This document shows, piece by piece, positions 1 to 7,717 of a DNA stretch of 60,399 nucleotides. The notes below the pieces were generated by a model that searched no databases, was not told the DNA's origin, and was given only the letters and a program-made list of their open reading frames with translations. Position 1 is the first letter of the stretch. Each line of letters opens with the position of its first letter. The stretch is from Janthinobacterium sp. 344 (GTDB taxonomy: Bacteria > Pseudomonadota > Gammaproteobacteria > Burkholderiales > Burkholderiaceae_D). The stretch is from positions 1 to 60,399 of the forward strand of contig NZ_FOKL01000018.1 in NCBI RefSeq assembly GCF_900112025.1, read 5' to 3'. Position numbers and translations under genes: made by a program.

Positions 1-149
1 TGCAATCGCCGCCGGGCCACGCTTTCGATCAGTGCCGCGGCAGCGCCCTGCGGTGCGCTTCCTCGCAGCAGAGCGATACCCGCCAGGCGCTGGCGACGGT
101 TCAGTACGGCGAACTGGGCGATGAAGGTTTTCCATTGAGCTATCTGCAT
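1..149 (-). CDS. Transposase N-terminus, IS1595-like (partial)
   Basis: Reading leftward from an ATG at 149 there is an open frame of 49 codons that runs off the window edge. It begins MQIAQWKTFIAQFAVLNRRQ, with a short helical segment rich in QRQ/RRQR-like residues. This resembles the start of IS1595-family (ISXO2-like) transposases, which precede their zinc ribbon and DDE domain with such a segment. Only the N-terminus is visible, so the family call rests on this short similarity and on the terminal-repeat-like sequence upstream at about 200-238. Confidence 0.4.
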   Translation of the reverse strand, partial: MQIAQWKTFIAQFAVLNRRQRLAGIALLRGSAPQGAAAALIESVARRRL

Positions 150-238
150 GAAAGGCTCCCGTTTGTCTGCGATGCACAGTCAGACAGCAGGGATACAGGA
201 AGATTCCTGAACTTCCCCTACTTAACGGGGACAGAGCC
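1..238 (-). mobile_element. Edge of an IS1595-like insertion sequence
   Basis: The partial transposase is preceded by about 90 bases that end in GGCTCTGTCCCCGTTAAG (read on the minus strand, outer end at 238), which looks like a terminal inverted repeat. A T-rich run follows outside. The other end and any target duplication are outside the window, so the boundary is a proposal. Confidence 0.35.
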
Positions 239-356
239 TTTTTTTATGCCCGTCTTGATCCGGATGAAGATCCGCATGCGGCGCACGCCTGTATTCGATG
301 GTTTTGCGCCAGATCAGCTAAAATGATTCCACCAATACATTGAAACGGGAGTTCAC

Positions 357-854
357 ATGGCAAGCAAGAAACCGACCAAAGCTGCAAAGATCGACATCGG
401 CATTTCCGAGGCGGACCGCGCGAAGATCGCGGAAGGCCTGTCCGGCCTGCTGGCCGACAGCTACACCTTGTACCTGATGACCCATAATTTTCACTGGAAC
501 GTCAAGGGGCCGATGTTCAATACCCTGCACCTGATGTTCATGACGCAATACACGGAGCAGTGGGGCGCGCTGGACCTGATCGCCGAGCGCATCCGCGCCC
601 TGGGCTACCCGGCGCCGGGCACCTACAAGGAATTCGTCAAGCTGGCGTCGATCAAGGAAATCGACGGCGTGCCGCCGGCGCTGGACATGGTCAGCCACCT
701 GGTGGCGGCGCAGGAAGCGACCGCGCGTACCGCGCGCCGTCTGTTCCCGCTGCTGGAAAAGGCCAATGACCAGCCGACAGCCGACCTGATCACGCAGCGC
801 CTGGATCTGCATGAAAAGACGGCGTGGATGTTGCGCAGCCTGCTGGAGGAATAA
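357..854 (+). CDS. dps: Dps family DNA-protection / mini-ferritin
   Basis: A 165-residue protein of the Dps family. Such proteins form 12-subunit shells that oxidise and store ferrous iron with peroxide and shield DNA during starvation and oxidative stress. The ferroxidase ligands are visible with the family spacing: H46 (in HWNVKG), H58, D73 and E77 (in DLIAER), giving gaps of 12, 15 and 4. The N-terminus starts with a lysine-rich tail (SKKPTKAAK) that could bind DNA. A GGGAG ribosome binding site lies 7 bases before the ATG. It stands alone and is followed by a hairpin terminator at about 969-1003. Length and motifs are typical. Confidence 0.93.
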   Translation: MASKKPTKAAKIDIGISEADRAKIAEGLSGLLADSYTLYLMTHNFHWNVKGPMFNTLHLMFMTQYTEQWGALDLIAERIRALGYPAPGTYKEFVKLASIKEIDGVPPALDMVSHLVAAQEATARTARRLFPLLEKANDQPTADLITQRLDLHEKTAWMLRSLLEE

Positions 855-968
855 ACGCCAGGACTGGCAGCGCTAATTCGCCCCAGGCTATTGACGCCAT
901 CCGGAATTGCGTTAGACTGCTTGTATATAGGTGTATGGCAAGACTAATATCAGGCAGCACTGCATGTA

Positions 969-1003
969 AACCCCGTCGCTTATATAGGCCGCGGGGTTTT
1001 TTA
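969..1003 (+). terminator. Rho-independent terminator after dps
   Basis: AACCCCG at 969-975 pairs with CGGGGTT at 992-998 and is followed by a T-rich stretch. It lies between the Dps gene and the NfeD gene, both on the plus strand. Confidence 0.7.
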
Positions 1004-1031
1004 TTTTCGGACTCAAAAAGATGGAGGCATC

Positions 1032-1448
1032 ATGGCTGAATGGGTAGGCTGGTTTGTGGCGGCTGGCGCGGTATTGATCCTCGAGCTGTTTACCGGCACG
1101 TTTTATCTGTTGATGATCGCCATCGGCATCAGCGCCGGTGGCATCGTGGCGCTGGCCGGTGGAAATGGCAGCTGGCAGGCCGTGACGGCCGCCATTGTCG
1201 GCGTGGTGGCGACCCTGTTATTGCGGCGCAGCCGCTTTGGCAAGGCGGCGCGGCGCGATGCCGCGCAGGATCCGAATGTGAATCTGGATATCGGCCAAAG
1301 CGTGGCGGTGGCGCATTGGGTCGATGGCGTGGCGCGGGTGATGTATCGCGGCGCCTTGTGGGATGTGGAATTGATTCCCGGCAGCGATACGCAGGCCGGG
1401 CATTACACCATACGCGCCGTGCGCGGCAGCCGTTTGATTGTTGGATAA
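1032..1448 (+). CDS. NfeD family membrane protein
   Basis: A 138-residue protein with about two or three hydrophobic segments in the first 65 residues (one begins WFVAAGAVLILELFTGTFYL), then a basic stretch and a C-terminal OB-fold-like domain ending in RAVRGSRLIVG. This is the short NfeD form (NfeD1b type). NfeD proteins are encoded next to SPFH/stomatin proteins and are thought to act with them in membrane microdomains; the SPFH gene follows here after 15 bases, so an operon is likely. A GGAGG site precedes the ATG by 5 bases. Confidence 0.88.
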   Translation: MAEWVGWFVAAGAVLILELFTGTFYLLMIAIGISAGGIVALAGGNGSWQAVTAAIVGVVATLLLRRSRFGKAARRDAAQDPNVNLDIGQSVAVAHWVDGVARVMYRGALWDVELIPGSDTQAGHYTIRAVRGSRLIVG

Positions 1449-1463
1449 CCTGGAGAGTAGATT

Positions 1464-2408
1464 ATGGAAGTAAACATCGGAAGCGTTTCGCTGATCTTGT
1501 TATTGCTGGCATTGGTATTTGTCTTCAAGACGGTCAATGTGGTGCCGCAGCAGCATGCCTGGGTGGTGGAGCGGCTGGGTAAATTCCACGCGGTATTGGG
1601 TCCCGGTTTGAATATCGTCGTGCCGTTTGTCGACCGCATCGCCTACAAGCATGTGCTCAAGGAAATTCCCCTCGATGTGCCGCCGCAAGTGTGTATTACG
1701 CGCGATAACACGCAATTGCAGGTGGACGGGATTCTGTATTTCCAGATTACCGACGCCATGCGCGCTTCGTATGGTTCATCGAATTACATTGCCGCCATTA
1801 CGCAATTGGCGCAAACGACCTTGCGTTCGGTCATCGGCAAGATGGAACTCGACAAGACATTTGAAGAGCGCGACCATATCAATACCGCCATCGTGAATGC
1901 CATCGATGAATCGGCGGCGAATTGGGGCGTCAAGGTATTGCGTTATGAAATCAAGGATTTGACGCCGCCAAAGGAAATCCTGCATGCGATGCAGGCGCAG
2001 ATTACGGCGGAGCGTGAAAAGCGCGCTTTGATCGCCGCCTCGGAAGGGCGCAAGCAGGAGCAGATCAATATCGCCAGCGGCGAGCGTGAGGCGGCGATTG
2101 CCCGTTCGGAAGGCGAGAAGCAGGCATCGATCAACCGCGCGGAAGGACAGGCCACGGCCATCGTGGCCCTGGCGCAGGCGAGCGCCGAGGCGTTGCGCCA
2201 GGTGGGCGCCGCCATCCGCGAGCCGGGCGGGGAGGATGCCGTCAACCTGAAGGTGGCGGAACAGTATGTGGGGGCGTTTGCACAATTGGCCAAAACGAAT
2301 AATTCGATTATCGTGCCGGCCAATCTGGGCGACATGAGCAGCTTGATTGCGACGGCGATGCAGGTGGTAAAAACACAGAAGCCGAAAAGCGGCGTGGCGA
2401 TTCCCTGA
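1464..2408 (+). CDS. SPFH / band 7 (stomatin-like) protein
   Basis: A 314-residue SPFH-domain protein of the QmcA/HflK-like class. One N-terminal membrane segment (residues 5-25) is followed by the band 7 domain, with the characteristic VPQQHAWVVERLGKF and TRDNTQLQVDGILYFQITD regions. A long charged coiled coil rich in A, E, R and K follows (about residues 170-250; EKRALIAASEGRKQEQINIA). Members form oligomeric scaffolds at the inner membrane and influence protease activity or membrane organisation. The NfeD partner is just upstream, probably co-transcribed. A hairpin terminator follows at 2486-2512. Confidence 0.9.
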   Translation: MEVNIGSVSLILLLLALVFVFKTVNVVPQQHAWVVERLGKFHAVLGPGLNIVVPFVDRIAYKHVLKEIPLDVPPQVCITRDNTQLQVDGILYFQITDAMRASYGSSNYIAAITQLAQTTLRSVIGKMELDKTFEERDHINTAIVNAIDESAANWGVKVLRYEIKDLTPPKEILHAMQAQITAEREKRALIAASEGRKQEQINIASGEREAAIARSEGEKQASINRAEGQATAIVALAQASAEALRQVGAAIREPGGEDAVNLKVAEQYVGAFAQLAKTNNSIIVPANLGDMSSLIATAMQVVKTQKPKSGVAIP

Positions 2409-2485
2409 GTTCCGTTCTGACTAGTTAGCGAATAGTAAGTTCGTAGTGAGTGTGTCGTAAGTTCGCAGCACATTCATGAGAAATG

Positions 2486-2512
2486 CCGCCCGCCTGATAG
2501 CGGGCGGTTTGC
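2486..2512 (+). terminator. Terminator of the NfeD/SPFH operon
   Basis: CCGCCCGC at 2486-2493 pairs with GCGGGCGG at 2500-2507 around a six-base loop. Only a short T run follows, so efficiency is uncertain, but position and stem strength fit termination after the SPFH gene. Confidence 0.55.
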
Positions 2513-3077
2513 ATTTGGATGCTCCTTGGGTATATGGCGCGACCGTGGCGTGGCGCTATGCCTATTTGAATGGATGCCGGTGCGCCTTTTTCTTCATGCT
2601 ATGCTGTGCATGTTTTCGGCATTATGTTCTGCGGTGCAGCGTTGAAAGTTGTTTTCGATTAGAGTAGAGCCCGTTGAACGAGCCTGCTAACTATTGCGGC
2701 TTATCCATGTAAAGGACTGCCGTTGTGCGCAAGGGGTGTGATTGCGGTAGTATTGTTCCCATATTCATTTTGAATTGCCATTTGTAATTACTATAAATTG
2801 CAATGAAACAAAAAGTGCTGCAAAATAAATGCCGTGGATGGTGGCGTATCGAATGGCACCATTCAGGCGGCAAGGCTGCTGGCGTAGATGCCTCGGTCGC
2901 CGTGCGCATCCTGGCGGCGCCAAAATTTTTCAGCATCGTCAAGCCATGAGAAGTAGGTTTTTTGCCAAAAGAATTGTAAAAAACAATCAAATTTCAAAAA
3001 AAATCACCTCAGCCGCGTTACAATTGGATAGAATTTAACTGTTCAGTTATATTTTTCAACTCACACAAGGAAATATC
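2513..3077. other. Gene-free stretch upstream of the H-NS gene
   Basis: About 560 bases with no convincing gene. The last 350 bases are clearly more AT-rich than the surroundings and hold several A and T runs, as is common upstream of nucleoid-protein genes that bind AT-rich DNA and autoregulate. I could not fix a promoter. Confidence 0.5.
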
Positions 3078-3386
3078 ATGGATCTGTCCAGCTTATCCCT
3101 GTCCGAACTGCGTACGCTGCAGGACGACATCAAGAAGCAAATGAAAAAACGCGAACAGGACGATTTGTCCAAAGCGCGCGAGCAAATTCTGGCGATCGCC
3201 CAGAGCGTTGGTGTTTCCGTCAAAGACCTGGTCGGCACGGGTATTCGCGCCAAGACCGGCACCGTCGCCGTGCGTTATCGCAATCCGGATGATCCGACGC
3301 AGCAATGGACTGGCCGTGGCCGTCAACCGAAATGGGTCAAGGAATGGACCGATTCGGGCAAGTCGCGTGATCTGCTGAAGGTGTAA
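3078..3386 (+). CDS. H-NS family nucleoid-associated protein
   Basis: A 102-residue H-NS/BpH3-type DNA-binding protein. The N-terminal half (residues 1-50) is a charged helical region for oligomerisation, beginning MDLSSLSLSELRTLQDDIKK. The C-terminal DNA-binding part holds the family core around YRNPDDPTQQWTGRGRQPKW, where the GRGR/QP loop inserts into the AT-rich minor groove. Such proteins silence horizontally acquired AT-rich DNA; AT-rich islands are present downstream in the ICE (44.3-45.9 kb), but any link to them is inference. AAGGAAA lies just before the ATG. Confidence 0.93.
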   Translation: MDLSSLSLSELRTLQDDIKKQMKKREQDDLSKAREQILAIAQSVGVSVKDLVGTGIRAKTGTVAVRYRNPDDPTQQWTGRGRQPKWVKEWTDSGKSRDLLKV

Positions 3387-3619
3387 TTCACTACACCGTC
3401 ATTCGGATGCTTGTTCTGTGTCGCATCAAGCAGCTTACAGGCATCCGGAACTTTCTTCTTTATCTGTCTGTCTTTGGCCGCTCTGGCCAGCCTGATTCTC
3501 CCGCAGTTATTTCAATGATATTTTTGATAATATCAATCATCGCTCCCGCCTTATCTGTTTTATCCTCCTGTTTCGCCATGGCTGCCTGGTTTTTATTTTT
3601 CCATGGCCATCTGCAATGG

Positions 3620-3650
3620 ACAAAATAAAACCCGGCATATAGCCGGGTTT
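3620..3650 (-). terminator. Terminator of smpB
   Basis: AAACCCGGC at 3628-3636 pairs with GCCGGGTTT at 3642-3650. On the minus strand the hairpin is followed by TTTTATTTTG, a good U tract, so it terminates transcription coming from smpB. Confidence 0.8.
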
Positions 3651-3685
3651 CGGTCTGAAGGGCGAGGCGCATATGCCTGCCAGGA

Positions 3686-4135
3686 TCAGCGCCGGTGCGT
3701 CTTCATTGCCGCCTGCACTTCGCGCGCGCCATCGCGGTCGCGTTCGGCCGCCCGCTTGTCGTGCTGTTTCTTGCCTTTTGCCAGGCCGATTTCACATTTC
3801 ACACGGCCGCCCTTGAAATGCAGGTTGAGCGGTACCAGCGTATAGCCGGAGCGTTCCACCTTGCCGATCAGTTTATCGATTTCCGCGCGGTGCAGCAGCA
3901 GTTTGCGCGTGCGCACGGCTTCCGGGTGGATATGCGTGGAGGCGGTCGGCAGGGCGCTGATATGCGCGCCGAACAGGAACAGCTCGTCGCCGCGGACGAC
4001 AACGTAGGCTTCCTTGATTTGTACGCGGGCGTCGCGGATGGCTTTGACTTCCCAGCCTTCCAGGGCGATGCCCGCTTCGTAGCGATCCTCGATAAAGTAG
4101 TCGTGGAAGGCTTTTCTGTTGTCTGCTATGGTCAT
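3686..4135 (-). CDS. smpB: SsrA-binding protein SmpB
   Basis: A 149-residue SmpB. It binds tmRNA (SsrA) and takes it to stalled ribosomes for trans-translation. Signatures visible: NRKAFHDYFIEDRYEAGIAL at residues 6-25, GWEVKAIR, the central GDELFLFGAHIS region and the basic C-terminal tail (KGKKQHDKRAAERDRD) that enters the mRNA channel. Length is typical. It is divergent from ratA, with about 95 bases between them. The same arrangement is common in betaproteobacteria. Confidence 0.96.
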   Translation of the reverse strand: MTIADNRKAFHDYFIEDRYEAGIALEGWEVKAIRDARVQIKEAYVVVRGDELFLFGAHISALPTASTHIHPEAVRTRKLLLHRAEIDKLIGKVERSGYTLVPLNLHFKGGRVKCEIGLAKGKKQHDKRAAERDRDGAREVQAAMKTHRR

Positions 4136-4228
4136 GAGATGGTAAATGTGCGCGGGTCGGTTAAACTACTGTCTCGCGCAAGCGCGATAAAATCAAATGT
4201 ATCCAACATCATAGCAAATGGTTCTTCA

Positions 4229-4660
4229 ATGGCAGTAGTACATAAATCAGTTTTTCTCGGCTACAGCGCCGAGCAAATGTTCTCGCTGGTGGCGGCGGTG
4301 GAGGATTATCCCAAATTCCTGCCCTGGTGCGGCGCGGTCGAAATACGCGAGTGCGGCGAGAACACGGTCGTCGCCAGCGTGGGCATACAGTACCACGGCG
4401 TGCGCCAAAGCTTCACCACGTCCAACGAGAACACGCCTTTCAGCTCCATCAAGATGAAGCTGGTGGACGGTCCTTTCAAGACCCTCGACGGCGTATGGAC
4501 CTTCAAGGCCCTGCGCGACGATGCCTGCAAGATCGAACTGGACCTGCACTACGAGTTTTCCAGCCGCGTGCTCGAGCAGATCATCGGCCCCGTCTTCGGC
4601 ATGATCGCCAACAGCATGGTCGATTCCTTCTGCAAGCGCGCGGAGACCGTATATGGCTGA
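4229..4660 (+). CDS. ratA: RatA family SRPBCC (COQ10-like) protein
   Basis: A 143-residue START/SRPBCC-fold protein of the RatA/COQ10 family. The start MAVVHKSVFLGYSAEQMFSL matches the family start and is at 4229, although the frame is open far upstream through the antisense of smpB. Members either bind ubiquinone-like lipids or, as RatA in E. coli, have been reported to block 70S assembly. Motifs seen: VEDYPKFLPWC, the GPFKTLDGVW segment and the C-terminal helix (IANSMVDSFCKRAETVYG). Its end overlaps rnfH by 8 bases, so the two are translationally coupled. Whether it is a toxin here is unknown. Confidence 0.85.
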   Translation: MAVVHKSVFLGYSAEQMFSLVAAVEDYPKFLPWCGAVEIRECGENTVVASVGIQYHGVRQSFTTSNENTPFSSIKMKLVDGPFKTLDGVWTFKALRDDACKIELDLHYEFSSRVLEQIIGPVFGMIANSMVDSFCKRAETVYG

Positions 4661-4949
4661 GGCCAGCATCGAGGTGCAGGTGTGCCACGCCTTGCCGGAC
4701 AGCAGCTTCCTGCGCAGCCTGACGGTGCCTGCCGGCACCACTCTCGGGCAGGCGCTGGAGCAGAGCGGTGTGCTGCGGGAATTCCCCGGCATCGACCTGG
4801 CCGTGAATATGGTCGGCATCTATGGCAAGAAGAAATCACTGGATACCGTGTTGCGCGAACACGACCGGATCGAGGTCTACCGGCCGCTGCAGGCGGATCC
4901 GAAGGAGGCGCGCCGGCGCCGGGCCAGCAATAAGAGCCTGTCCCAGTAG
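4653..4949 (+). CDS. rnfH: RnfH family ubiquitin-like protein
   Basis: A 98-residue protein with a beta-grasp (ubiquitin-like) fold of the RnfH/RatB family. Recognisable parts are IEVQVCHALPDSSFLRSLTV near the start and DLAVNMVGIYGKKKSLDTVL followed by HDRIEVYRPLQADPKEARRR at the end, which is the family C-terminal signature. It overlaps ratA by 8 bases, the usual ratA-rnfH (ratAB) pair. Its biochemical role is not settled. Confidence 0.88.
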   Translation: MAEASIEVQVCHALPDSSFLRSLTVPAGTTLGQALEQSGVLREFPGIDLAVNMVGIYGKKKSLDTVLREHDRIEVYRPLQADPKEARRRRASNKSLSQ

Positions 4950-5003
4950 GCGAATACATCCCCCCTGGTACCCCTCAGAAGCGTGGACTGTGTTGTTCGT
5001 CGT

Positions 5004-5021
5004 CGCGTGGCTCGCCACGCG
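5004..5021. terminator. GC-rich hairpin between convergent genes
   Basis: CGCGTGGC at 5004-5011 and GCCACGCG at 5014-5021 form an 8-bp stem. It lies in the 250-base gap between rnfH and the converging lipoprotein gene. There is no T tract, so it may be a weak bidirectional terminator or simply a palindrome. Confidence 0.3.
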
Positions 5022-5201
5022 TCCTCCTCACGTCTCGTCCGCGCTCCTGCTGCGCTGCCAGTGGAAGACGCTCCCTGCTGGGATAGACTCTAAGCCAGTC
5101 AGGGTGTTAATGGTGAGTGACTGTCAGTTGCCGCCTGAAGTGCGAAGTGAGTTGGCCGGCAATCCAGCATCAATGATGATTGCGGCGATCGCCAAGAGGC
5201 A

Positions 5202-5756
5202 TCAGGCCTTGGAGCAAGTCGTTTCGGTGATGTTCAGATCTGCTGCCTTGCCGCTTGCAGCCGTATAGGCAGTGTCATACAAGAATTGTACTGCATAATC
5301 TTTTATCACCAGATTGCCGTTGGTATTCAAGCGGAACTCCCGTCCCCTGCCAATGGGAGCGTCCTGCGTGCTGTAAATGCCGGCAAAACCTATTTTGTCA
5401 GCAAGGTGGATCACCGGGTAAACACGATCGTTAATGAGTTGGCTTATAAGGTTGCCGCTGCCGCCATAGTGAGCGGTATCCGGACCCGTGACGATGCCCT
5501 GGTTTAAGGAAAGTGTTTGGGCTGATGCGCCCAGATAAGGGTAATATGCAAGGCCGATGATTTGGAGGGTATCACCAGCCCCGGCAACGATCTGTCCCAC
5601 TGTTTGCGTGCCTGTCGCACATTTCCATTTGCCATCCAGGGCGCCGACGGTGAGCGCGGCTGAGGCGGTTGGCGTGGCGACAGAGTCGCTGCTGCCGCCA
5701 CCTCCACATGCGGACAGGATGGTTGCGGTAAAGGCCAGTGTGAGGATTTTTTTCAT
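5202..5756 (-). CDS. Predicted lipoprotein, unknown function
   Basis: A 184-residue protein starting MKKILTLAFTATILSAC. The lipobox LSAC puts the lipidated cysteine at residue 17, followed by the flexible linker GGGGSSDS. This predicts export and anchoring to a membrane. The rest shows no motif I can name; it has a beta-rich pattern and a C-terminal cysteine pair candidate (C near WKCATGT and C in TTCSKA). The frame is open further upstream, but the signal peptide fixes the start at 5756. A run of ten G (5769-5778) lies just upstream and no ribosome binding site is obvious. Confidence 0.75.
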   Translation of the reverse strand: MKKILTLAFTATILSACGGGGSSDSVATPTASAALTVGALDGKWKCATGTQTVGQIVAGAGDTLQIIGLAYYPYLGASAQTLSLNQGIVTGPDTAHYGGSGNLISQLINDRVYPVIHLADKIGFAGIYSTQDAPIGRGREFRLNTNGNLVIKDYAVQFLYDTAYTAASGKAADLNITETTCSKA

Positions 5757-6031
5757 TGGATCATTCAAGGGGGGGGGGCGGCAGAGCGTGCCGTTTCGCG
5801 GCGCGATTATATGAAACATTGATGACAAGAAATCTATCCGATTATCACTATCGCGCTGTGTTGAGCGCGTCCCTGGCTTTTTCTTGTTCTGTGCTGATAC
5901 TAGTGGTATCAGTCGGCACGATATCGGCAGGAATTTCTGCAGAAATGAGTGAAGCAACTATTCCTCCCCGCGTAGCGCCTGCAGTGCCTTGGCGCCAAAG
6001 TTTCATCGTTGGCAGGGCGTTGCAGAAGTTC

Positions 6032-6060
6032 AAGACAGGAATCAAGAATTTCTGTATAAT
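6032..6060 (+). promoter_or_regulatory. Likely sigma-70 promoter of guaB
   Basis: AAGACA at 6032-6037 and a perfect TATAAT at 6055-6060 are 17 bases apart. The -10 box ends 26 bases before the guaB ATG. The preceding 270 bases (5757-6031) hold no gene I can support. Confidence 0.6.
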
Positions 6061-6086
6061 CTGCTTTTGCGCCAATAGGAAATGCT

Positions 6087-7547
6087 ATGCGTCTACTTCA
6101 AAAAGCACTCACATTCGATGACGTGCTGCTCGTCCCAGCCTACTCCAACGTTCTGCCCGCCGATACGTCCCTCAAAACTCGCCTGACCCGCAATATCACC
6201 CTGAATATTCCCTTGCTGTCCGCAGCCATGGATACGGTGACGGAAGCCCGCCTCGCGATCGCGATGGCCCAGGAAGGCGGCATCGGCATCATCCACAAGA
6301 ATTTGAATCCGAAGGACCAGGCACGTGAAGTGGCCCGCGTAAAGCGTTTCGAAGCTGGCGTGCTGCGCGATCCGATCACGATTCCGCCGGACATGAAAAT
6401 CCGCGACGTGATCGCGCTGACGGAACAATACGGCATCAGCGGTTTCCCGGTGGTCAAGGGCAAGGAAGTGGTCGGCATCATCACCAACCGCGACTTGCGC
6501 TTTGAACAGGAACTCGACGCGGAAGCCTCCGCCAAGATGACCCCGCGCGAAAAACTCGTCGTCGTCAATGAAGATGCCGATACGGCCGAAGCCAAGCGCC
6601 TGATGAACAAGCACCGCCTCGAGCGCGTGCTGGTCGTCAACGACGCGTTTGAATTGCGCGGCCTGATCACCGTCAAGGATATCCAGAAGTCGACTTCGCA
6701 CCCGTTCGCGTCGAAAGACAGCCAGGGCAAACTGCTGGTCGGCGCCGCCGTGGGCGTGGGCGCCAAGGATGAAGAGCGCATCGACCTGCTGGTCGCCGCC
6801 GGCGTCGACGTGCTGGTGGTCGATACGGCCCATGGCCACTCGCAAGGCATCCTGGACCGCGTCAAGTGGATCAAGACCAAGTACCCGCAAGTGGAAGTCA
6901 TCGGCGGCAATATCGCTACCGCCGCCGCCGCCAAGGCGCTGGTCGAATACGGCGCCGATGCGGTCAAGGTCGGCATCGGCCCTGGCTCGATCTGCACCAC
7001 GCGTATCGTCGCCGGTGTGGGCGTGCCGCAAATCACGGCCATCTCGAACGTGGCCGAAGCACTGGAAGGCACGGGCGTGCCATGTATCGCCGACGGCGGT
7101 ATCCGCTTCTCGGGCGACATTTCCAAAGCGCTGGCCGCTGGCGCCTCGACCGTCATGATGGGCTCGATGTTTGCCGGTACGGAAGAAGCGCCAGGCGAAG
7201 TGATCCTGTACCAGGGCCGCAGCTACAAGTCCTACCGTGGCATGGGGTCGCTGGGTGCGATGTCCGATGGGTCGGCTGACCGTTATTTCCAGGACGCCAC
7301 CATGAAGGCCGACAAGTTCGTGCCTGAAGGTATCGAAGGTCGCGTCGCCTACAAGGGCAGCGTGCTGGCGATCATCTTCCAGCTGGTGGGCGGCGTGCGT
7401 CAATCGATGGGTTACTGCGGTTGCGCCACCATCGACGAACTGCGCGAGAAGGCGGAATTCGTGGAAATCACCTCGGCCGGCATGCGCGAGTCGCATGTCC
7501 ATGATGTGCAGATCACGAAAGAAGCGCCAAACTACCGCTCCGAGTAA
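6087..7547 (+). CDS. guaB: IMP dehydrogenase
   Basis: A 486-residue GuaB, which oxidises IMP to XMP with NAD+, the first step committed to GMP. The order is classic: start MRLLQKALTFDDVLLVPAYS, (beta/alpha)8 barrel, two CBS domains inserted at about residues 90-205, then barrel again. The active-site loop GPGSICTTR carries the catalytic cysteine, and the GGIR..GD, MMGSMFAGTEEAPGE and GSLGAMSDGSADRYFQ segments follow. Length and sequence are normal. guaA follows after about 170 bases with a hairpin in between, so each gene may have its own promoter. Confidence 0.97.
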   Translation: MRLLQKALTFDDVLLVPAYSNVLPADTSLKTRLTRNITLNIPLLSAAMDTVTEARLAIAMAQEGGIGIIHKNLNPKDQAREVARVKRFEAGVLRDPITIPPDMKIRDVIALTEQYGISGFPVVKGKEVVGIITNRDLRFEQELDAEASAKMTPREKLVVVNEDADTAEAKRLMNKHRLERVLVVNDAFELRGLITVKDIQKSTSHPFASKDSQGKLLVGAAVGVGAKDEERIDLLVAAGVDVLVVDTAHGHSQGILDRVKWIKTKYPQVEVIGGNIATAAAAKALVEYGADAVKVGIGPGSICTTRIVAGVGVPQITAISNVAEALEGTGVPCIADGGIRFSGDISKALAAGASTVMMGSMFAGTEEAPGEVILYQGRSYKSYRGMGSLGAMSDGSADRYFQDATMKADKFVPEGIEGRVAYKGSVLAIIFQLVGGVRQSMGYCGCATIDELREKAEFVEITSAGMRESHVHDVQITKEAPNYRSE

Positions 7548-7555
7548 GCGCAACA

Positions 7556-7643
7556 GGAAAAATTGCCCATGGCTGCGTTACAGTGCCTCGCCGTACTATT
7601 CGTACTGTCTTCGGCACTGCGCCTTGCCCTGAACAATTTTTCC
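7556..7643. repeat. Large nested inverted repeat between guaB and guaA
   Basis: Three nested arms pair across a centre near 7599: GGAAAAATTG (7556-7565) with CAATTTTTCC (7634-7643), CAGTGCC (7581-7587) with GGCACTG (7613-7619), and GTAC (7593-7596) with GTAC (7602-7605). The arrangement looks like a repetitive extragenic palindrome. It could also act on guaB mRNA stability. Confidence 0.6.
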
Positions 7644-7666
7644 GATGCGCTATAGCGACAGACCAG

Positions 7667-7690
7667 ACCGGCGCCTAGTGCGCCGGTTTT
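7667..7690 (+). terminator. Terminator between guaB and guaA
   Basis: ACCGGCGC at 7667-7674 pairs with GCGCCGGT at 7680-7687, followed by TTT. It ends only 27 bases before the guaA start used here, so it could attenuate read-through from guaB. Confidence 0.7.
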
Positions 7691-7717
7691 GTAATGACCT
7701 CAGATAAAGTCCCCATC

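Noticed and set aside
3407..3672. Small frames on both strands between the H-NS gene and smpB
   Set aside because: They overlap each other and the smpB terminator. The composition does not look coding.
3695..4228. Long N-terminal extension of ratA
   Set aside because: The frame is open through the antisense of smpB, but the family start, length and sequence begin at 4229.
4822..5268. A 148-codon plus-strand frame after rnfH
   Set aside because: It overlaps rnfH in another frame and the end of the lipoprotein gene, and shows no protein-like pattern.
6093..7553. A 486-codon open frame antisense to guaB
   Set aside because: It mirrors guaB exactly in codon phase, is rich in H, R, G and D as antisense frames of GC-rich genes are, and resembles no family. 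The same holds for the 554-codon antisense frame across guaA (7700-9364).
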